Below, one piece after another: positions 9,235-18,389 of a DNA stretch of 64,000 bases. Position 1 is the stretch's first letter. Every line of letters starts with the position of its first letter. The DNA is taken from positions 186,001 through 250,000 of the forward strand of contig NZ_JAQTNN010000002.1 in assembly GCF_028713855.1 (NCBI RefSeq). Direction: 5' to 3'. Made by a program: the position numbers and the translations under genes. Origin of the DNA: Sulfuricurvum sp. (GTDB taxonomy: Bacteria; Campylobacterota; Campylobacteria; Campylobacterales; Sulfurimonadaceae). Under the pieces are notes generated by a model. That model saw only the letters and a program-made list of their open reading frames with translations, made no database searches and had not been told where the DNA came from.

Positions 9235-9252
9235 CCACCATCAGGAGAAAAT

Positions 9253-10476
9253 GTGAAAAGAGTAGTAGTAACCGGAATGGGAATGATCAATGCGCTTGGT
9301 CACGATAAAGAGAGCTCGTTTAAAGCGATTTGTGACGGTGAATGCGGGATTGATATGATCACAATTTTCGATGCTTCGGCTCAAAGTGTTCAGATTGCCG
9401 GTGAAGTAAAAGGGTTTGACCCTGAGAGTGTAATGCCTCCTAAAGAGGTCAAAAAAGCAGACCGTTTTATCCATTTTGGACTCAAAGCGGCGCAAGAAGC
9501 GATGGCAGATGCTGCAATTCCTGAAGATATCGATAAAGATCGTTTTGGTATTAGCGCTGCGGCAGGTATCGGCGGATTGGCAGCTATCGAAGCTAGTTCT
9601 ATTATTTTGGAGACCAAAGGGCCTCGTCGTATTTCACCATTCTTTATCCCGTCTGCCTTGGTTAATATGCTCGGTGGATTTGTGTCGATCGAACACGGGC
9701 TTAAAGGGCCGAATCTTTCTTCCGTAACAGCATGTGCGGCAGGTACTCACGGAATTAGCGAAGCGGCAAAAACAATTATGGTTGGCGGTGCAGATCAGAT
9801 GCTTGTCGTTGCGGCTGAATCAGCAATCTGTGGTGTCGGTATCGGTGGATTCGCGGCCATGAAAGCTCTCTCAACACGTAACGATGAACCTAAAAAATCG
9901 TCTCGACCGTTTGATGCAGATCGTACAGGATTTGTCATGGGTGAAGGCGCTGCGGCATTGGTACTCGAAGAGTATGAAAGTGCAGTTGCACGCGGTGCTC
10001 GTATCTATGCAGAGCTTATCGGATTCGGTGAGAGCGGTGATGCTAATCATATTACCACTCCGGCTCCAGGCGGTGAAGGTGCAGCGCGCGCGATGAAAGC
10101 GGCGATGAGAATGGCGGGATATCCAAAAGTTGATTATATCAACGCGCATGGAACCAGTACAAAATACAATGACTGGTATGAAACTATGGCGACCAAAGAG
10201 ACATTCGGCGGGGTAGAAAATTGCCCTCCAATCAGCTCAACAAAAGGCCAAACAGGTCACTGTCTCGGTGCTGCTGGCGGTATTGAAGCGGTTATTAGTA
10301 TTATGGCAATGCGTGACAGTATCATCCCTCCAACCATTAACTATGAAACACCGGATCCGGATTGTGATTTGGATATTGTCCCTAATCTGGCACGTAAAGC
10401 AGAACTTAATATTGTTATGAGCAACTCATTTGGATTTGGCGGCACCAACGGTGTCGTTATTTTCAAAAAAATATAA
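9253..10476 (+). CDS. fabF: Beta-ketoacyl-[acyl-carrier-protein] synthase II
   Basis: Condensing enzyme that elongates acyl-ACP with malonyl-ACP, 407 aa. The catalytic triad is visible: Cys161 in SVTACAAGTHG, His299 in NAHGTST and His336 in KGQTGHCLGAAGG, with the glycine-rich NSFGFGGTNG near the end. The start is GTG at 9253, again inside ATGTGA, with AGGAG 5 bases before. Sits between acpP and accA. Confidence 0.96.
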   Translation: MKRVVVTGMGMINALGHDKESSFKAICDGECGIDMITIFDASAQSVQIAGEVKGFDPESVMPPKEVKKADRFIHFGLKAAQEAMADAAIPEDIDKDRFGISAAAGIGGLAAIEASSIILETKGPRRISPFFIPSALVNMLGGFVSIEHGLKGPNLSSVTACAAGTHGISEAAKTIMVGGADQMLVVAAESAICGVGIGGFAAMKALSTRNDEPKKSSRPFDADRTGFVMGEGAAALVLEEYESAVARGARIYAELIGFGESGDANHITTPAPGGEGAARAMKAAMRMAGYPKVDYINAHGTSTKYNDWYETMATKETFGGVENCPPISSTKGQTGHCLGAAGGIEAVISIMAMRDSIIPPTINYETPDPDCDLDIVPNLARKAELNIVMSNSFGFGGTNGVVIFKKI

Positions 10477-10488
10477 GAGGGCAAGCCT

Positions 10489-11424
10489 TTGGCTACCTAT
10501 TTAGATTTTGAACAGAATATTCGCCAAATTCAAGAGGAGATTATTGCTGCAGAGGTTCGTTACGATCATCACGCGGTAGAGATACTCAAGCAGGATTTGG
10601 ATAAAGAGGTTCAAAAAACCTATAGCAATCTTTCTCCTTATCAAGAACTTCAATTGGCGCGTCATCAAGATCGTCCCTATGCACTTGATTACATCAATCT
10701 TCTTTTAGATAAAAAATACGAAATTCATGGAGATCGCCATTTCCGTGATGATCTCTCGATCATCTGCTACATTGGGTACATCGGAGATGAGCGTGTGATG
10801 GTGATCGGTGAACAAAAAGGGCGCGGAACTAAAAATAAGCTCAAGCGTAACTTCGGTATGCCTCATCCGGAAGGGTACCGAAAAGCACTCCGTGCAGCCA
10901 AAATGGCGGAAAAATTCAATCTCCCGCTTCTAATGCTGATCGACACTCCGGGTGCATACCCAGGATTGGGTGCAGAAGAGCGGAACCAAAGTGAAGCGAT
11001 TGCTCGCAATTTGCTCGAACTTTCTAATCTTAATACCATTACTGTTTCCATTGTAATCGGCGAGGGGGGAAGCGGTGGAGCACTCGCTATCGGCGTAGCC
11101 GATCGTCTTGCAATGATGCGTTACTCGGTATTTAGTGTGATCTCTCCTGAGGGGTGTTCCGCTATTTTATGGAATGATCCGTCCAAAGTGGAAGCGGCTA
11201 CCAAAGCGCTTAAAATCACCAGTGCCGATTTGAAAGAGCTTGATTTGATCGATGATATTATCGATGAGCCGCTTATTGGTGCGCATCGTGATAAAGAAGG
11301 GGCTGTTAGTGCCCTTAAAACGTATTTTATGGCACAAGTGAATGATCTGCGTCAGCTTAGCGATACGGAACGTCTTGATAAACGTTACGAGCGTCTTGTC
11401 GGGATGGGACGCTTTAGCGAGTAA
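10489..11424 (+). CDS. accA: Acetyl-CoA carboxylase carboxyltransferase subunit alpha
   Basis: Alpha subunit of the carboxyltransferase that makes malonyl-CoA, 311 aa. N-terminal helical region, then the crotonase-like core with [20 protein letters not shown] and [10 protein letters not shown] and the glycine-rich [12 protein letters not shown]. The start is a TTG at 10489 with GAGG 8 bases upstream; it gives the family N-terminus MATYLDFE. It lies 12 bases after fabF, so it is likely in the same transcript. Confidence 0.95.
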   Translation: MATYLDFEQNIRQIQEEIIAAEVRYDHHAVEILKQDLDKEVQKTYSNLSPYQELQLARHQDRPYALDYINLLLDKKYEIHGDRHFRDDLSIICYIGYIGDERVMVIGEQKGRGTKNKLKRNFGMPHPEGYRKALRAAKMAEKFNLPLLMLIDTPGAYPGLGAEERNQSEAIARNLLELSNLNTITVSIVIGEGGSGGALAIGVADRLAMMRYSVFSVISPEGCSAILWNDPSKVEAATKALKITSADLKELDLIDDIIDEPLIGAHRDKEGAVSALKTYFMAQVNDLRQLSDTERLDKRYERLVGMGRFSE

Positions 11425-11442
11425 GGGATTTGCCTCTTACTC
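11419..11442. terminator. Convergent terminator between accA and the exonuclease gene
   Basis: GAGTAAG (11419-11425) pairs with CTTACTC (11436-11442). The hairpin spans both convergent stop codons, and the plus strand continues with a pyrimidine/T-rich run. Confidence 0.6.
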
Positions 11443-12234
11443 TTCCTCTTTCTTTTCTTCTGCTTTCACTTCTTTTTTAACTTTTAGTCGTTTTAACCGT
11501 TTTGCTTCTTTCGAAAATGCGATCAATTCTTCGGTATTTTTAATGGTATTTGGAATTAGGGCAAGGGTTCGCTTGAGAAGCTTTGTAGTGGTCATCGCAT
11601 CAGAGAGGGCACGATGATGGGTTGCATCTTTGTAGAGCTCAAGTTGTTCATTGAGATAGGCCAATCCGTAGCGTTCGCTCTCTATTGTTCGCTCTGCTAG
11701 ATCGATCGTACACAGTGAACGGTTGAGAAGTTTATTTAGCCCCACGCGTTCCAACATTGCTGAGATAAAATTGTAATCGAATTTGGCATCATGCCCGACA
11801 AAAACAGCATCGCCTAAAAAGAGGCGGAATTCCCTCATTACTTTTCCAAGAGCAGGAGCTTTAAGGGTTTGCTGTACGCTGATACCGGTGATTTCCTGGA
11901 TTTGATTTGATATTTCGGTGCAATAGACCAAAGACTCATAAGTCTCTAGAATATGACCGTTTTGTAGCTTGACCGCACCGATTTCGATGATTTGATCACG
12001 AGAGGGTTTGGAGCCGTTGGATTCAACATCGACAATACAAAAGAGGGTATCATCGACAGAAGTTATCGCACTTTGAAAACGATAAAAGTCATTATACAAA
12101 ATAATATTCATCCCCTGAGCTTTGAGCAGTTCCATATTCAGATCGCATTCAGAGCCTAGCATAGCTTCAAATTCTTCTTTCGGGATACCGTTTTTACTCA
12201 AACGGTTGAGGATTTTTACTTCCATCGGATTCAC
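11437..12234 (-). CDS. DnaQ-like 3'-5' exonuclease (DEDDh family)
   Basis: 265 aa. Residues from about 65 form an RNase T/DnaQ fold: IVDVESNG supplies the first DxE, VGHDAKFDYNF the second Asp, and HHRALSDAMTT the His and last Asp. This is the DEDDh set of the Pol III epsilon proofreading family. An N-terminal extension of about 60 residues and a Lys/Glu-rich tail are extra. The frame begins at a GTG (12234) overlapping the trpF stop as GTGA; an ATG at 12225 is the alternative and neither has a good ribosome site. It may be the epsilon subunit or a stand-alone exonuclease; the sequence alone does not decide. Confidence 0.85.
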   Translation of the reverse strand: MNPMEVKILNRLSKNGIPKEEFEAMLGSECDLNMELLKAQGMNIILYNDFYRFQSAITSVDDTLFCIVDVESNGSKPSRDQIIEIGAVKLQNGHILETYESLVYCTEISNQIQEITGISVQQTLKAPALGKVMREFRLFLGDAVFVGHDAKFDYNFISAMLERVGLNKLLNRSLCTIDLAERTIESERYGLAYLNEQLELYKDATHHRALSDAMTTTKLLKRTLALIPNTIKNTEELIAFSKEAKRLKRLKVKKEVKAEEKKEEE

Positions 12235-12818
12235 GATTTAGCCCGTTTGATAAAGGTTTCTACGAGTAAAGGATTTTTTTTACCTTTGGTGGCTTCGACA
12301 CCGCTGCTCACATCAACACCATAGAAACCGTATGGTTGCACACTCTCAATATTATCAGGACTCAATCCTCCGGCGAGGATGATTTTAGAGCAGTCTATCC
12401 CATCAAACCACTCAAGATTGAGCCGTTTTCCGCTTCCGCCATAAGCATCACAATAGGCATCTATCAAGCGGTATTCATCAGCGTACGAGAGTATATCTTC
12501 TCTTTTTTTGGCACGAATTACACGTAAAGTCGGAAAGTTAACGGCAGAAAAAAAATCATCATTAACGTCAAAATGAATTTGGGCTAACGTGCATTTACTC
12601 TCTTGGCAGATTGAACGTATTTGTTCAGGAGTTTCATTGACAAAAAGAGCCACTTTTTCAACAAACGGGGGAAGCTGTGTAATGATTGCTTTGGCATTTT
12701 CGACCGAGATGTGACGGGGTGATTCGGGATAAAAAACAAACCCCAACGCATCTGCTCCGGCATTTATGGCGATAAGTGCATCGTCGAGATTGGTAATACC
12801 GCAGATTTTGACTCTCAT
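12231..12818 (-). CDS. trpF: Phosphoribosylanthranilate isomerase
   Basis: TIM-barrel enzyme of tryptophan synthesis, 195 aa. The N-terminus MRVKICGIT carries the catalytic Cys, ADALGFVFYPESPRH follows, and the phosphate-binding LAGGLSPDNI is near residue 150. It overlaps rpe by 4 bp (ATGA). No other trp genes are in the window, so it is detached from a trp operon, which is common in this lineage. Confidence 0.94.
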   Translation of the reverse strand: MRVKICGITNLDDALIAINAGADALGFVFYPESPRHISVENAKAIITQLPPFVEKVALFVNETPEQIRSICQESKCTLAQIHFDVNDDFFSAVNFPTLRVIRAKKREDILSYADEYRLIDAYCDAYGGSGKRLNLEWFDGIDCSKIILAGGLSPDNIESVQPYGFYGVDVSSGVEATKGKKNPLLVETFIKRAKS

Positions 12819-13456
12819 ATGCGGAGGCTGTCTATGGCTGTTTTATAATCCTCGGCACCGAAAACGTAGCTTCCTGCAACACAGATATCGACTCCAGCCT
12901 CTTTGAGCAGCGCGATGTTTGAACTTCCGACTCCGCCGTCAATCTCAATCAGACAATCAGGATTGATACGATCACGCAGCACTTTGAGTCGGTGAATTTT
13001 TTCCACCACAGTAGGAATGAACTTTTGTCCTCCGAATCCCGGATTGACCGACATAACGAGAACCATATCCAAATCCCCCAGAAGATATTCGATCGATTCG
13101 GCAGGGGTGTGAGGATTTAAGACGATGGCTGGTTTGATTCCGAGTGAACGGATATATTGGATCAGACGGTGAGGATTTTTTTCCTCTTCGATGTGAAACG
13201 AGATATATTTTGGTTTAAGAGGTGCAAAAAGATCGACAAAAAAGGTATTGTTTTCTACCATCAAATGGATATCGAGCGGTTTAGTTGCCGCTTTTGCGAT
13301 AGCACTGACCACAACTGGCCCGATGGTCATGTTGGGAACAAAGTGACCGTCCATGACATCGACATGAACCAGATCGCATCCCGCGTCACAAATGGCACGA
13401 ACATCGCGCGCTAAATTTCCAAAATCGGCAGAGAGGACACTCGGAGCGATAAGCAT
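12815..13456 (-). CDS. rpe: Ribulose-phosphate 3-epimerase
   Basis: 213 aa TIM barrel interconverting ribulose-5-P and xylulose-5-P, used in the pentose phosphate pathway. Motifs: APSVLSADFGNL at the start, VHVDVMDGHFVPN near residue 30, DIHLMVEN near 63, VMSVNPGFGGQKF near 138 and EIDGGV near 172, which provide the metal-binding His/Asp residues. First gene of the rpe-trpF-exonuclease operon. Confidence 0.96.
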   Translation of the reverse strand: MLIAPSVLSADFGNLARDVRAICDAGCDLVHVDVMDGHFVPNMTIGPVVVSAIAKAATKPLDIHLMVENNTFFVDLFAPLKPKYISFHIEEEKNPHRLIQYIRSLGIKPAIVLNPHTPAESIEYLLGDLDMVLVMSVNPGFGGQKFIPTVVEKIHRLKVLRDRINPDCLIEIDGGVGSSNIALLKEAGVDICVAGSYVFGAEDYKTAIDSLRI

Positions 13457-13498
13457 AATAAAAGCCTTCGTTATTTTTTTGACATTTTAGCGAAAAAC

Positions 13499-14893
13499 TT
13501 ATCGCGTCAGGAAAAAGATAAAATTACTACCCTCGAAACTAAGGTTAACTTGAACCCCTTTTTTGTTTTGCGCCATCTCCATTAGCGATGCAACGTCATG
13601 ATAGGTTCTGGGAAGGGTAATGTCTACATGATGTTTTTTATCTCCTAAAAGGGCTTTGGCGCGTCCTCCGATGATATTAACAAACTCAGCCAGAGAATCT
13701 AAAATTATCTCTTCATCTTCCGTTGATTCGCCGATGAGAAGTTCACACGCTTTTTTAGCTATTTCCTTTGGAAAAACGAGGATAATCATTCCATCCACAT
13801 CCCCGTAAAATCCTATAGAACTGGCAAATTGGTTTTGGGTGTTTATAATCTCTAAGGTTTGGACATTCATTGACTCTTTGGAAGCTTTTGCATTGGTCAT
13901 CATGGCAATAGTTGAGACAGTTGCTTCGATGAAGTGGGGGAGTTCATTGACAAGTGCTTTATTAAGGCTGCGAACGTGTTTTGAAACGGCAGCACTGCTT
14001 CCACCTAGTTCCTGGAGGAGCTCTTTGTTTTTGAGAATATCATCCATATTATCGAAAAAGAGGATACCGGCATCTTCGAGATCATTTTTAAAGCTTTGCG
14101 GAGTTTTTTCAAAGGTTAGTCCTACGAAACAAATCGATGCGTTATATTCTGCAGCGGAAGAGGCAAGCTTCGTGAAAAAATTGAGGGCATGGACATTCAT
14201 CGAAACGACTTTATAGGCATCGAAAATAAAGAGGCGGAATCCGACATTGAGGGAATTGTTGTGATAGGCAATGTTAAAAGTATTTCCGATTTCGGCATCC
14301 AAAAAGTTTGCGATGGTATAGATAATTGCATTGCCGGTGACGCGTGTGGCAATTTTTTGCCCGAACAGACCCAAATAGGTGTCCTCAATGATCGCATAAT
14401 AAAGATCAGGAGTTTTCTTTTTCTCGTCAAACTCTTTTTTAGTTTGCGCTATGACAGGGTTGTGTCCAAAATCGAATAGTTCAATTGCCATTGCGGAGCG
14501 TTGGGACGGATCATCGTTGTAGAGGAGAACGGTTCGGGAATCACCTTTGTTGGTAGGGGCAAAAAGTTCAGCAATTTTATCGGTTCGGAAAAGGGAAAAG
14601 TTGAGAGTGTCACCATAAAAACTGTTGATTGTTTTAAATTTGGTATGGTCATAATCACATAAACCGACGGCGATATGTTTGTGATTTCGAACCGAGATGA
14701 GAAGTTTAATAAAAACATCTAAGCCGTTTTTATTAAAAAAAATCACTTTTTTAAGCGATACCAAAAGCATATCGACATTAAGAGCTTCCGTTGCTTTGAT
14801 GTCTTCAATTGTCAGATAAGAAGGAGCGTTGTTTCCATCTAAAAAGCCCTGAGGACTGAAAATGGCAACGCGTCCTTTAACAGTTGCTCTCAT
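13499..14893 (-). CDS. Multidomain STAS / degenerate receiver / CheX-like protein
   Basis: Starting at the ATG at 14893 (GGGGA just upstream) the protein is 464 aa; a longer frame to 15049 exists, but it overlaps the HDOD gene and lacks the family N-terminus. Residues 1-110 look STAS-like (anti-sigma-factor antagonist fold). Residues 120-200 resemble a receiver domain (TVLLYNDDPSQ) without a convincing phospho-Asp, and about 205-300 looks like a second STAS unit. Residues 310-464 match the CheX/CheC phosphatase fold, with LAEFVNIIGGRAKALL supplying the ExxN pair at Glu403/Asn406. It overlaps the upstream HDOD gene by 17 bp. I infer CheY-phosphate phosphatase or scaffold activity in a signalling pathway; the partner is unknown. 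Confidence 0.65.
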   Translation of the reverse strand: MRATVKGRVAIFSPQGFLDGNNAPSYLTIEDIKATEALNVDMLLVSLKKVIFFNKNGLDVFIKLLISVRNHKHIAVGLCDYDHTKFKTINSFYGDTLNFSLFRTDKIAELFAPTNKGDSRTVLLYNDDPSQRSAMAIELFDFGHNPVIAQTKKEFDEKKKTPDLYYAIIEDTYLGLFGQKIATRVTGNAIIYTIANFLDAEIGNTFNIAYHNNSLNVGFRLFIFDAYKVVSMNVHALNFFTKLASSAAEYNASICFVGLTFEKTPQSFKNDLEDAGILFFDNMDDILKNKELLQELGGSSAAVSKHVRSLNKALVNELPHFIEATVSTIAMMTNAKASKESMNVQTLEIINTQNQFASSIGFYGDVDGMIILVFPKEIAKKACELLIGESTEDEEIILDSLAEFVNIIGGRAKALLGDKKHHVDITLPRTYHDVASLMEMAQNKKGVQVNLSFEGSNFIFFLTR

Positions 14894-15698
14894 CGTTCCC
14901 CACCACCTGCATAAAAGATTCATATATTTCTTGGACAAAATCGATTTGAAAGTCAATAAACTCATTGAGCCCGGCACTGACATAAACACTTTGTGAGAGT
15001 TCATAAAAAAGGAGTAAATGCATCCATTGGCCCAAAATTTTTGTATCACCGCTGATAGAGGTATTTACTCCTGAAGAGGCTTGAACAATATCCGAAACGG
15101 TTGAGGGGATCTCCCATTTTTCCGCGATTTGCGCACAAAGATCAAATAAAGTGCTCCCCGTAAGGCGCTGAAGAATCGTATTATAATCCAACGCTTTTAC
15201 GCTGCGTAACTGTTTGACTTCGTTAATATGATCTTTGAAAAGAGCATCGCAAACGATAATGCTGGCAGGTAACAGCGTTATTGCACTTTCATTATCCCGA
15301 CTGTGAAGCCCCAAATGGTTAAGGATACGTTCCCATTTGCGTCCAAGTGATGCTTGCAAATCATAAAAGGCATGATTGGAGAGGGTAAACAGAGACCACT
15401 CTTTAGGTACTAACAACGTCATTAGGTAGTTGTAGAGAATCTGTTGAGCTGTAGCCGTCCCCAAGATTCCAAAAATTTGGGATATGTCCGTCACTTCGTT
15501 TCGAAAGCTGTAGATAGGACGGTTGACAAGGGTGCGAAGATAAAGTTTTAATGCAGGATCTTCTTCAGCACATTTGGCTGCTTTGGGTAAGTCACCGGCA
15601 CGAACATACGCCAATGACTGACGTACAACTTCGGGGGTAGGAGGAATATTTTGGATATAAAGAGTGATTTGTTCAGAGGTAATCACGTAATGGGGCAT
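14877..15698 (-). CDS. HDOD domain protein
   Basis: 273 aa, all alpha-helical in appearance. The opening IPPTPEVVRQSLAYVRAGDLP and the following DPALKLYLRTLVNRP and IFGILGTATAQQILYNYLM match the HDOD fold, a relative of HD phosphohydrolases that lacks the metal residues and often serves as a signalling scaffold. It is translationally coupled to the STAS/CheX protein, so the two probably act together. A TATAGT at 15721-15726 on the minus strand could be its -10. Confidence 0.75.
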   Translation of the reverse strand: MPHYVITSEQITLYIQNIPPTPEVVRQSLAYVRAGDLPKAAKCAEEDPALKLYLRTLVNRPIYSFRNEVTDISQIFGILGTATAQQILYNYLMTLLVPKEWSLFTLSNHAFYDLQASLGRKWERILNHLGLHSRDNESAITLLPASIIVCDALFKDHINEVKQLRSVKALDYNTILQRLTGSTLFDLCAQIAEKWEIPSTVSDIVQASSGVNTSISGDTKILGQWMHLLLFYELSQSVYVSAGLNEFIDFQIDFVQEIYESFMQVVGNDESNC

Positions 15699-15865
15699 CC
15701 GATCTTTTTATTTAAAGTTAACTATATTGTAATGGCGTATTGATTAAAGGAGCCTTTACAGGGGAAAAGAAAAATGAAAACACGATATTAAATCAGTCCT
15801 TAAGGTAAACTTTGGGTTTACTGCGATAGAATTCGCAACCAAAATTTTACGCAAGGAGCCTCAAA

Positions 15866-16054
15866 ATGGCAAGAAGATGTGCTATTAGCGGTAAAGGCCC
15901 AATGAGCGGGAACAATGTTTCTCACGCGAAAAACAGAACTAAACGTCGTTTTTTACCTAATCTTCGCACGGTACGTGTAATGCTTGAAGACGGTACGACG
16001 AAAAAACTTAAAATCGCTGCTTCTGAGCTTCGTACTCTAAAAAAAGATTCGTAA
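15866..16054 (+). CDS. rpmB: 50S ribosomal protein L28
   Basis: 62 aa basic protein, [21 protein letters not shown] followed by [11 protein letters not shown], the standard bL28 signature. AAGGAG precedes the ATG. TAGAAT at 15827-15832 may be its -10. A tandem-hairpin terminator follows, so it is likely monocistronic. Confidence 0.98.
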   Translation: MARRCAISGKGPMSGNNVSHAKNRTKRRFLPNLRTVRVMLEDGTTKKLKIAASELRTLKKDS

Positions 16055-16060
16055 TCTTCC

Positions 16061-16100
16061 GCGTGGAGATCCACGCATTTCGGGAGTTTACTCCCATTCT
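16061..16100 (+). terminator. Tandem hairpin terminator after rpmB
   Basis: GCGTGG/CCACGC at 16061-16076 with a 4-base loop, then GGGAG/CTCCC at 16082-16095 with loop TTTA, followed by ATTCTTTCTTC. Confidence 0.7.
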
Positions 16101-16161
16101 TTCTTCACCAAAACTTCCTTTTATTACATTTTAAGAACACTGTTTTTACCTTGAGCTAGGT

Positions 16162-16167
16162 TATAAT
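16162..16167 (+). promoter_or_regulatory. Candidate -10 for argJ
   Basis: TATAAT within GGTTATAATATT, 39 bases before the argJ ATG. No clear -35. Confidence 0.5.
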
Positions 16168-16206
16168 ATTGTAATTATTAACATATCCTTTTGGGAGAAT
16201 ATCAAC

Positions 16207-17394
16207 ATGTATACTATTAATCGTATTGAAGGCGGTGTCTGCGCGGCAGAGGGATTTTTTGCCGATGGAATCCATATCGGTTTAAAAAAAGAGGGGGCAT
16301 ATGATTTAGCCTTTATCTATTCCGAAACTCCTTGTGCGATTGCCTCGGTTTTTACCACTAATAAAATGACAGCGGCACCGATTCGCCATTTTCGTGCCAA
16401 GGGTGAATTCGAGGGAAATTTTGTCCTCATAAATGCGAAAAATGCCAATGCAATGACGGGACAAGCGGGGATCGATGATATCGATGAGGTTCTGGATGCG
16501 GTGCAAGAGCAGTTTCCTCAAATTCAAAATCCGGTGATGAGTTCGACAGGAGTAATCGGAGTACGATTGCCCAAAGCAAAAATTATCGAGGGGGCTAAGA
16601 CTCTCGATCTTACTCGACGCGAGGGAGTACATGCATCGGAAGCGATTATGACGACCGATACGTTTTCGAAGCGAATCGCGTATGAGGTTGTTTTGAATGA
16701 AGGAAAATCATTCCGAATCGGTGCGATGGCCAAAGGGGCTGGGATGATCAATCCAGCCATGGCAACGATGCTTTGTTTTATCACCACGGATGCTGAGGTG
16801 GATAGAACTACGATGCAAAGTATCCTTGATGAATGTGTCCATACGACGTTTAATGCGGCAAGTGTCGATGGAGATACTTCAACGAATGATACGGTATTAG
16901 TGATGGCTAACGGTGTGAGCGGAGCATTTCATGCAGGTGCTTTTAAAGAGGCATTGGAATCAATGATGCTCTTTTTGGCGAAAGAGATGGTACGTGACGG
17001 AGAAGGGGCGACGAAACTGGTTACTTACAAAGTTACCGGCGCTATCAATGCCCATGAAGCGGAGATTGCGGCGAAAGCTCTCAGCAATTCACTTCTTGTC
17101 AAAACGGCATTGTTCGGTCAAGACCCCAACTGGGGACGTATCGCTTCAACAGTCGGTGCCAGCGGAATCATGTGTGATGAAGCATTTTTGAGTATTTGGT
17201 TTGACGATGTATGTGTTTATAAGAAAGGAGAGCTGCTGTTTGATGAAAAACTCGAGCCATATGCCGCTGCCGTGATGCAAAAAAGTGCCTTTACGATCCA
17301 TTGCGATATCGGGCTTCAAGACGGTGAATTTACCGCATACGGATGTGATTTGGGTCATGAATATGTCAAAATCAACGCGGACTATCGTACATAA
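16207..17394 (+). CDS. argJ: Bifunctional glutamate N-acetyltransferase / ornithine acetyltransferase
   Basis: 395 aa. ArgJ recycles acetyl groups from N-acetylornithine to glutamate in arginine synthesis and cleaves itself into two chains. The cleavage motif GMINPAMATMLCF is present, with the break expected between Ala186 and Thr187, the new N-terminal nucleophile. KGAGM precedes it, and NTDPNWGR-like DPNWGRI lies near residue 300. GGGAGAA precedes the ATG. No other arg genes are adjacent. Confidence 0.95.
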   Translation: MYTINRIEGGVCAAEGFFADGIHIGLKKEGAYDLAFIYSETPCAIASVFTTNKMTAAPIRHFRAKGEFEGNFVLINAKNANAMTGQAGIDDIDEVLDAVQEQFPQIQNPVMSSTGVIGVRLPKAKIIEGAKTLDLTRREGVHASEAIMTTDTFSKRIAYEVVLNEGKSFRIGAMAKGAGMINPAMATMLCFITTDAEVDRTTMQSILDECVHTTFNAASVDGDTSTNDTVLVMANGVSGAFHAGAFKEALESMMLFLAKEMVRDGEGATKLVTYKVTGAINAHEAEIAAKALSNSLLVKTALFGQDPNWGRIASTVGASGIMCDEAFLSIWFDDVCVYKKGELLFDEKLEPYAAAVMQKSAFTIHCDIGLQDGEFTAYGCDLGHEYVKINADYRT

Positions 17395-17423
17395 TTTTAA
17401 CCGTTACTAAAGTCATGGGTCGC

Positions 17424-17429
17424 TATAAT
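17424..17429 (+). promoter_or_regulatory. Candidate -10 for prs
   Basis: TATAAT in CGCTATAATCGCG, 30 bases before the prs ATG. The same TATAATCGCGA context recurs before the ABC-F gene at 44500. Confidence 0.5.
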
Positions 17430-17459
17430 CGCGATAATTTATAGGCAACAGGAAGACTA

Positions 17460-18389
17460 ATGCGCGGATATAAGATTTTCAGCGGTTCAGCGTGTACCGA
17501 GTTTGCAGCGGAAGTGTGTAGAACCCTCGATGTTCCCCTTTCCAAAGCTTCAGTAAAACGTTTCAGTGACGGAGAGATTAACGTTCAAATCTCCGAAAGT
17601 GTTCGCGGACGTGATGTCTTTATTATCCAAAGTACAGGTGCGCCATCGAATGATAATTTGATGGAATTGCTCATTATGACCGATGCCCTTCGCCGTTCTT
17701 CGGCAAACTCAATTACCGCGGTTGTTCCGTATTTCGGATATGCACGACAAGACCGTAAAGCGGCTCCTCGTGTTCCGATTACCGCAAAACTCGTTGCCGA
17801 TATGTTCGAAACGGCAGGGATTGATCGTGTTGTAACAATCGATTTACATGCAGGTCAAATCCAAGGTTTCTTTGATATCCCTGTTGACAACCTTTACGGT
17901 GCGATTATTTTTGAAGAGTATATTCGCTCTAAAAATCTCTCAAATCCGGTCATCGCTTCGCCGGACATCGGCGGGGTAGCGCGTGCCCGTTATTTTGCCG
18001 AAAAATTGGGTTTGGATATGGTTATTGTCGATAAACGCCGTGAAAAAGCGAATGAAAGCGAAGTCATGAATATTATCGGTGACGTTGCCGGTAAAGACAT
18101 CATTATCATCGATGATATGGTCGACACGGCTGGAACGATGGTAAAAGCGGCTTCGGCACTGAAAAAACGGGGAGCAACGTCGGTTATGGCATGTGCTACT
18201 CATGGTGTCCTCAGCGGAAAAGCGTATGATAATCTTAACAACGGTGAACTCGATGAATTGGTCATTTCCAATACATTGGTATTGAGTGGGCAAAGTGACA
18301 AAATTAAAGTGTTGAGCGTTGCTCCGCTGTTTGCCGAAGTCATTCGCCGTGTTTATCACAATGAGAGCGTTAACTCGCTATTTAGTTAA
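17460..18389 (+). CDS. prs: Ribose-phosphate pyrophosphokinase
   Basis: 309 aa. Makes PRPP from ribose-5-P and ATP for nucleotide, His and Trp synthesis. Motifs: [10 protein letters not shown] near residue 35, YARQDRK near 97, [11 protein letters not shown] near 128 and the PRPP loop [12 protein letters not shown] near 215. AGGAAG lies upstream of the ATG. The stop shares one base with the lepA start (TAATG). Confidence 0.97.
   Translation: MRGYKIFSGSACTEFAAEVCRTLDVPLSKASVKRFSDGEINVQISESVRGRDVFIIQSTGAPSNDNLMELLIMTDALRRSSANSITAVVPYFGYARQDRKAAPRVPITAKLVADMFETAGIDRVVTIDLHAGQIQGFFDIPVDNLYGAIIFEEYIRSKNLSNPVIASPDIGGVARARYFAEKLGLDMVIVDKRREKANESEVMNIIGDVAGKDIIIIDDMVDTAGTMVKAASALKKRGATSVMACATHGVLSGKAYDNLNNGELDELVISNTLVLSGQSDKIKVLSVAPLFAEVIRRVYHNESVNSLFS

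Noticed and set aside
14893..15049. Longer start for the STAS/CheX protein
   Set aside because: It lies within the HDOD gene, and the extra residues do not resemble the family.
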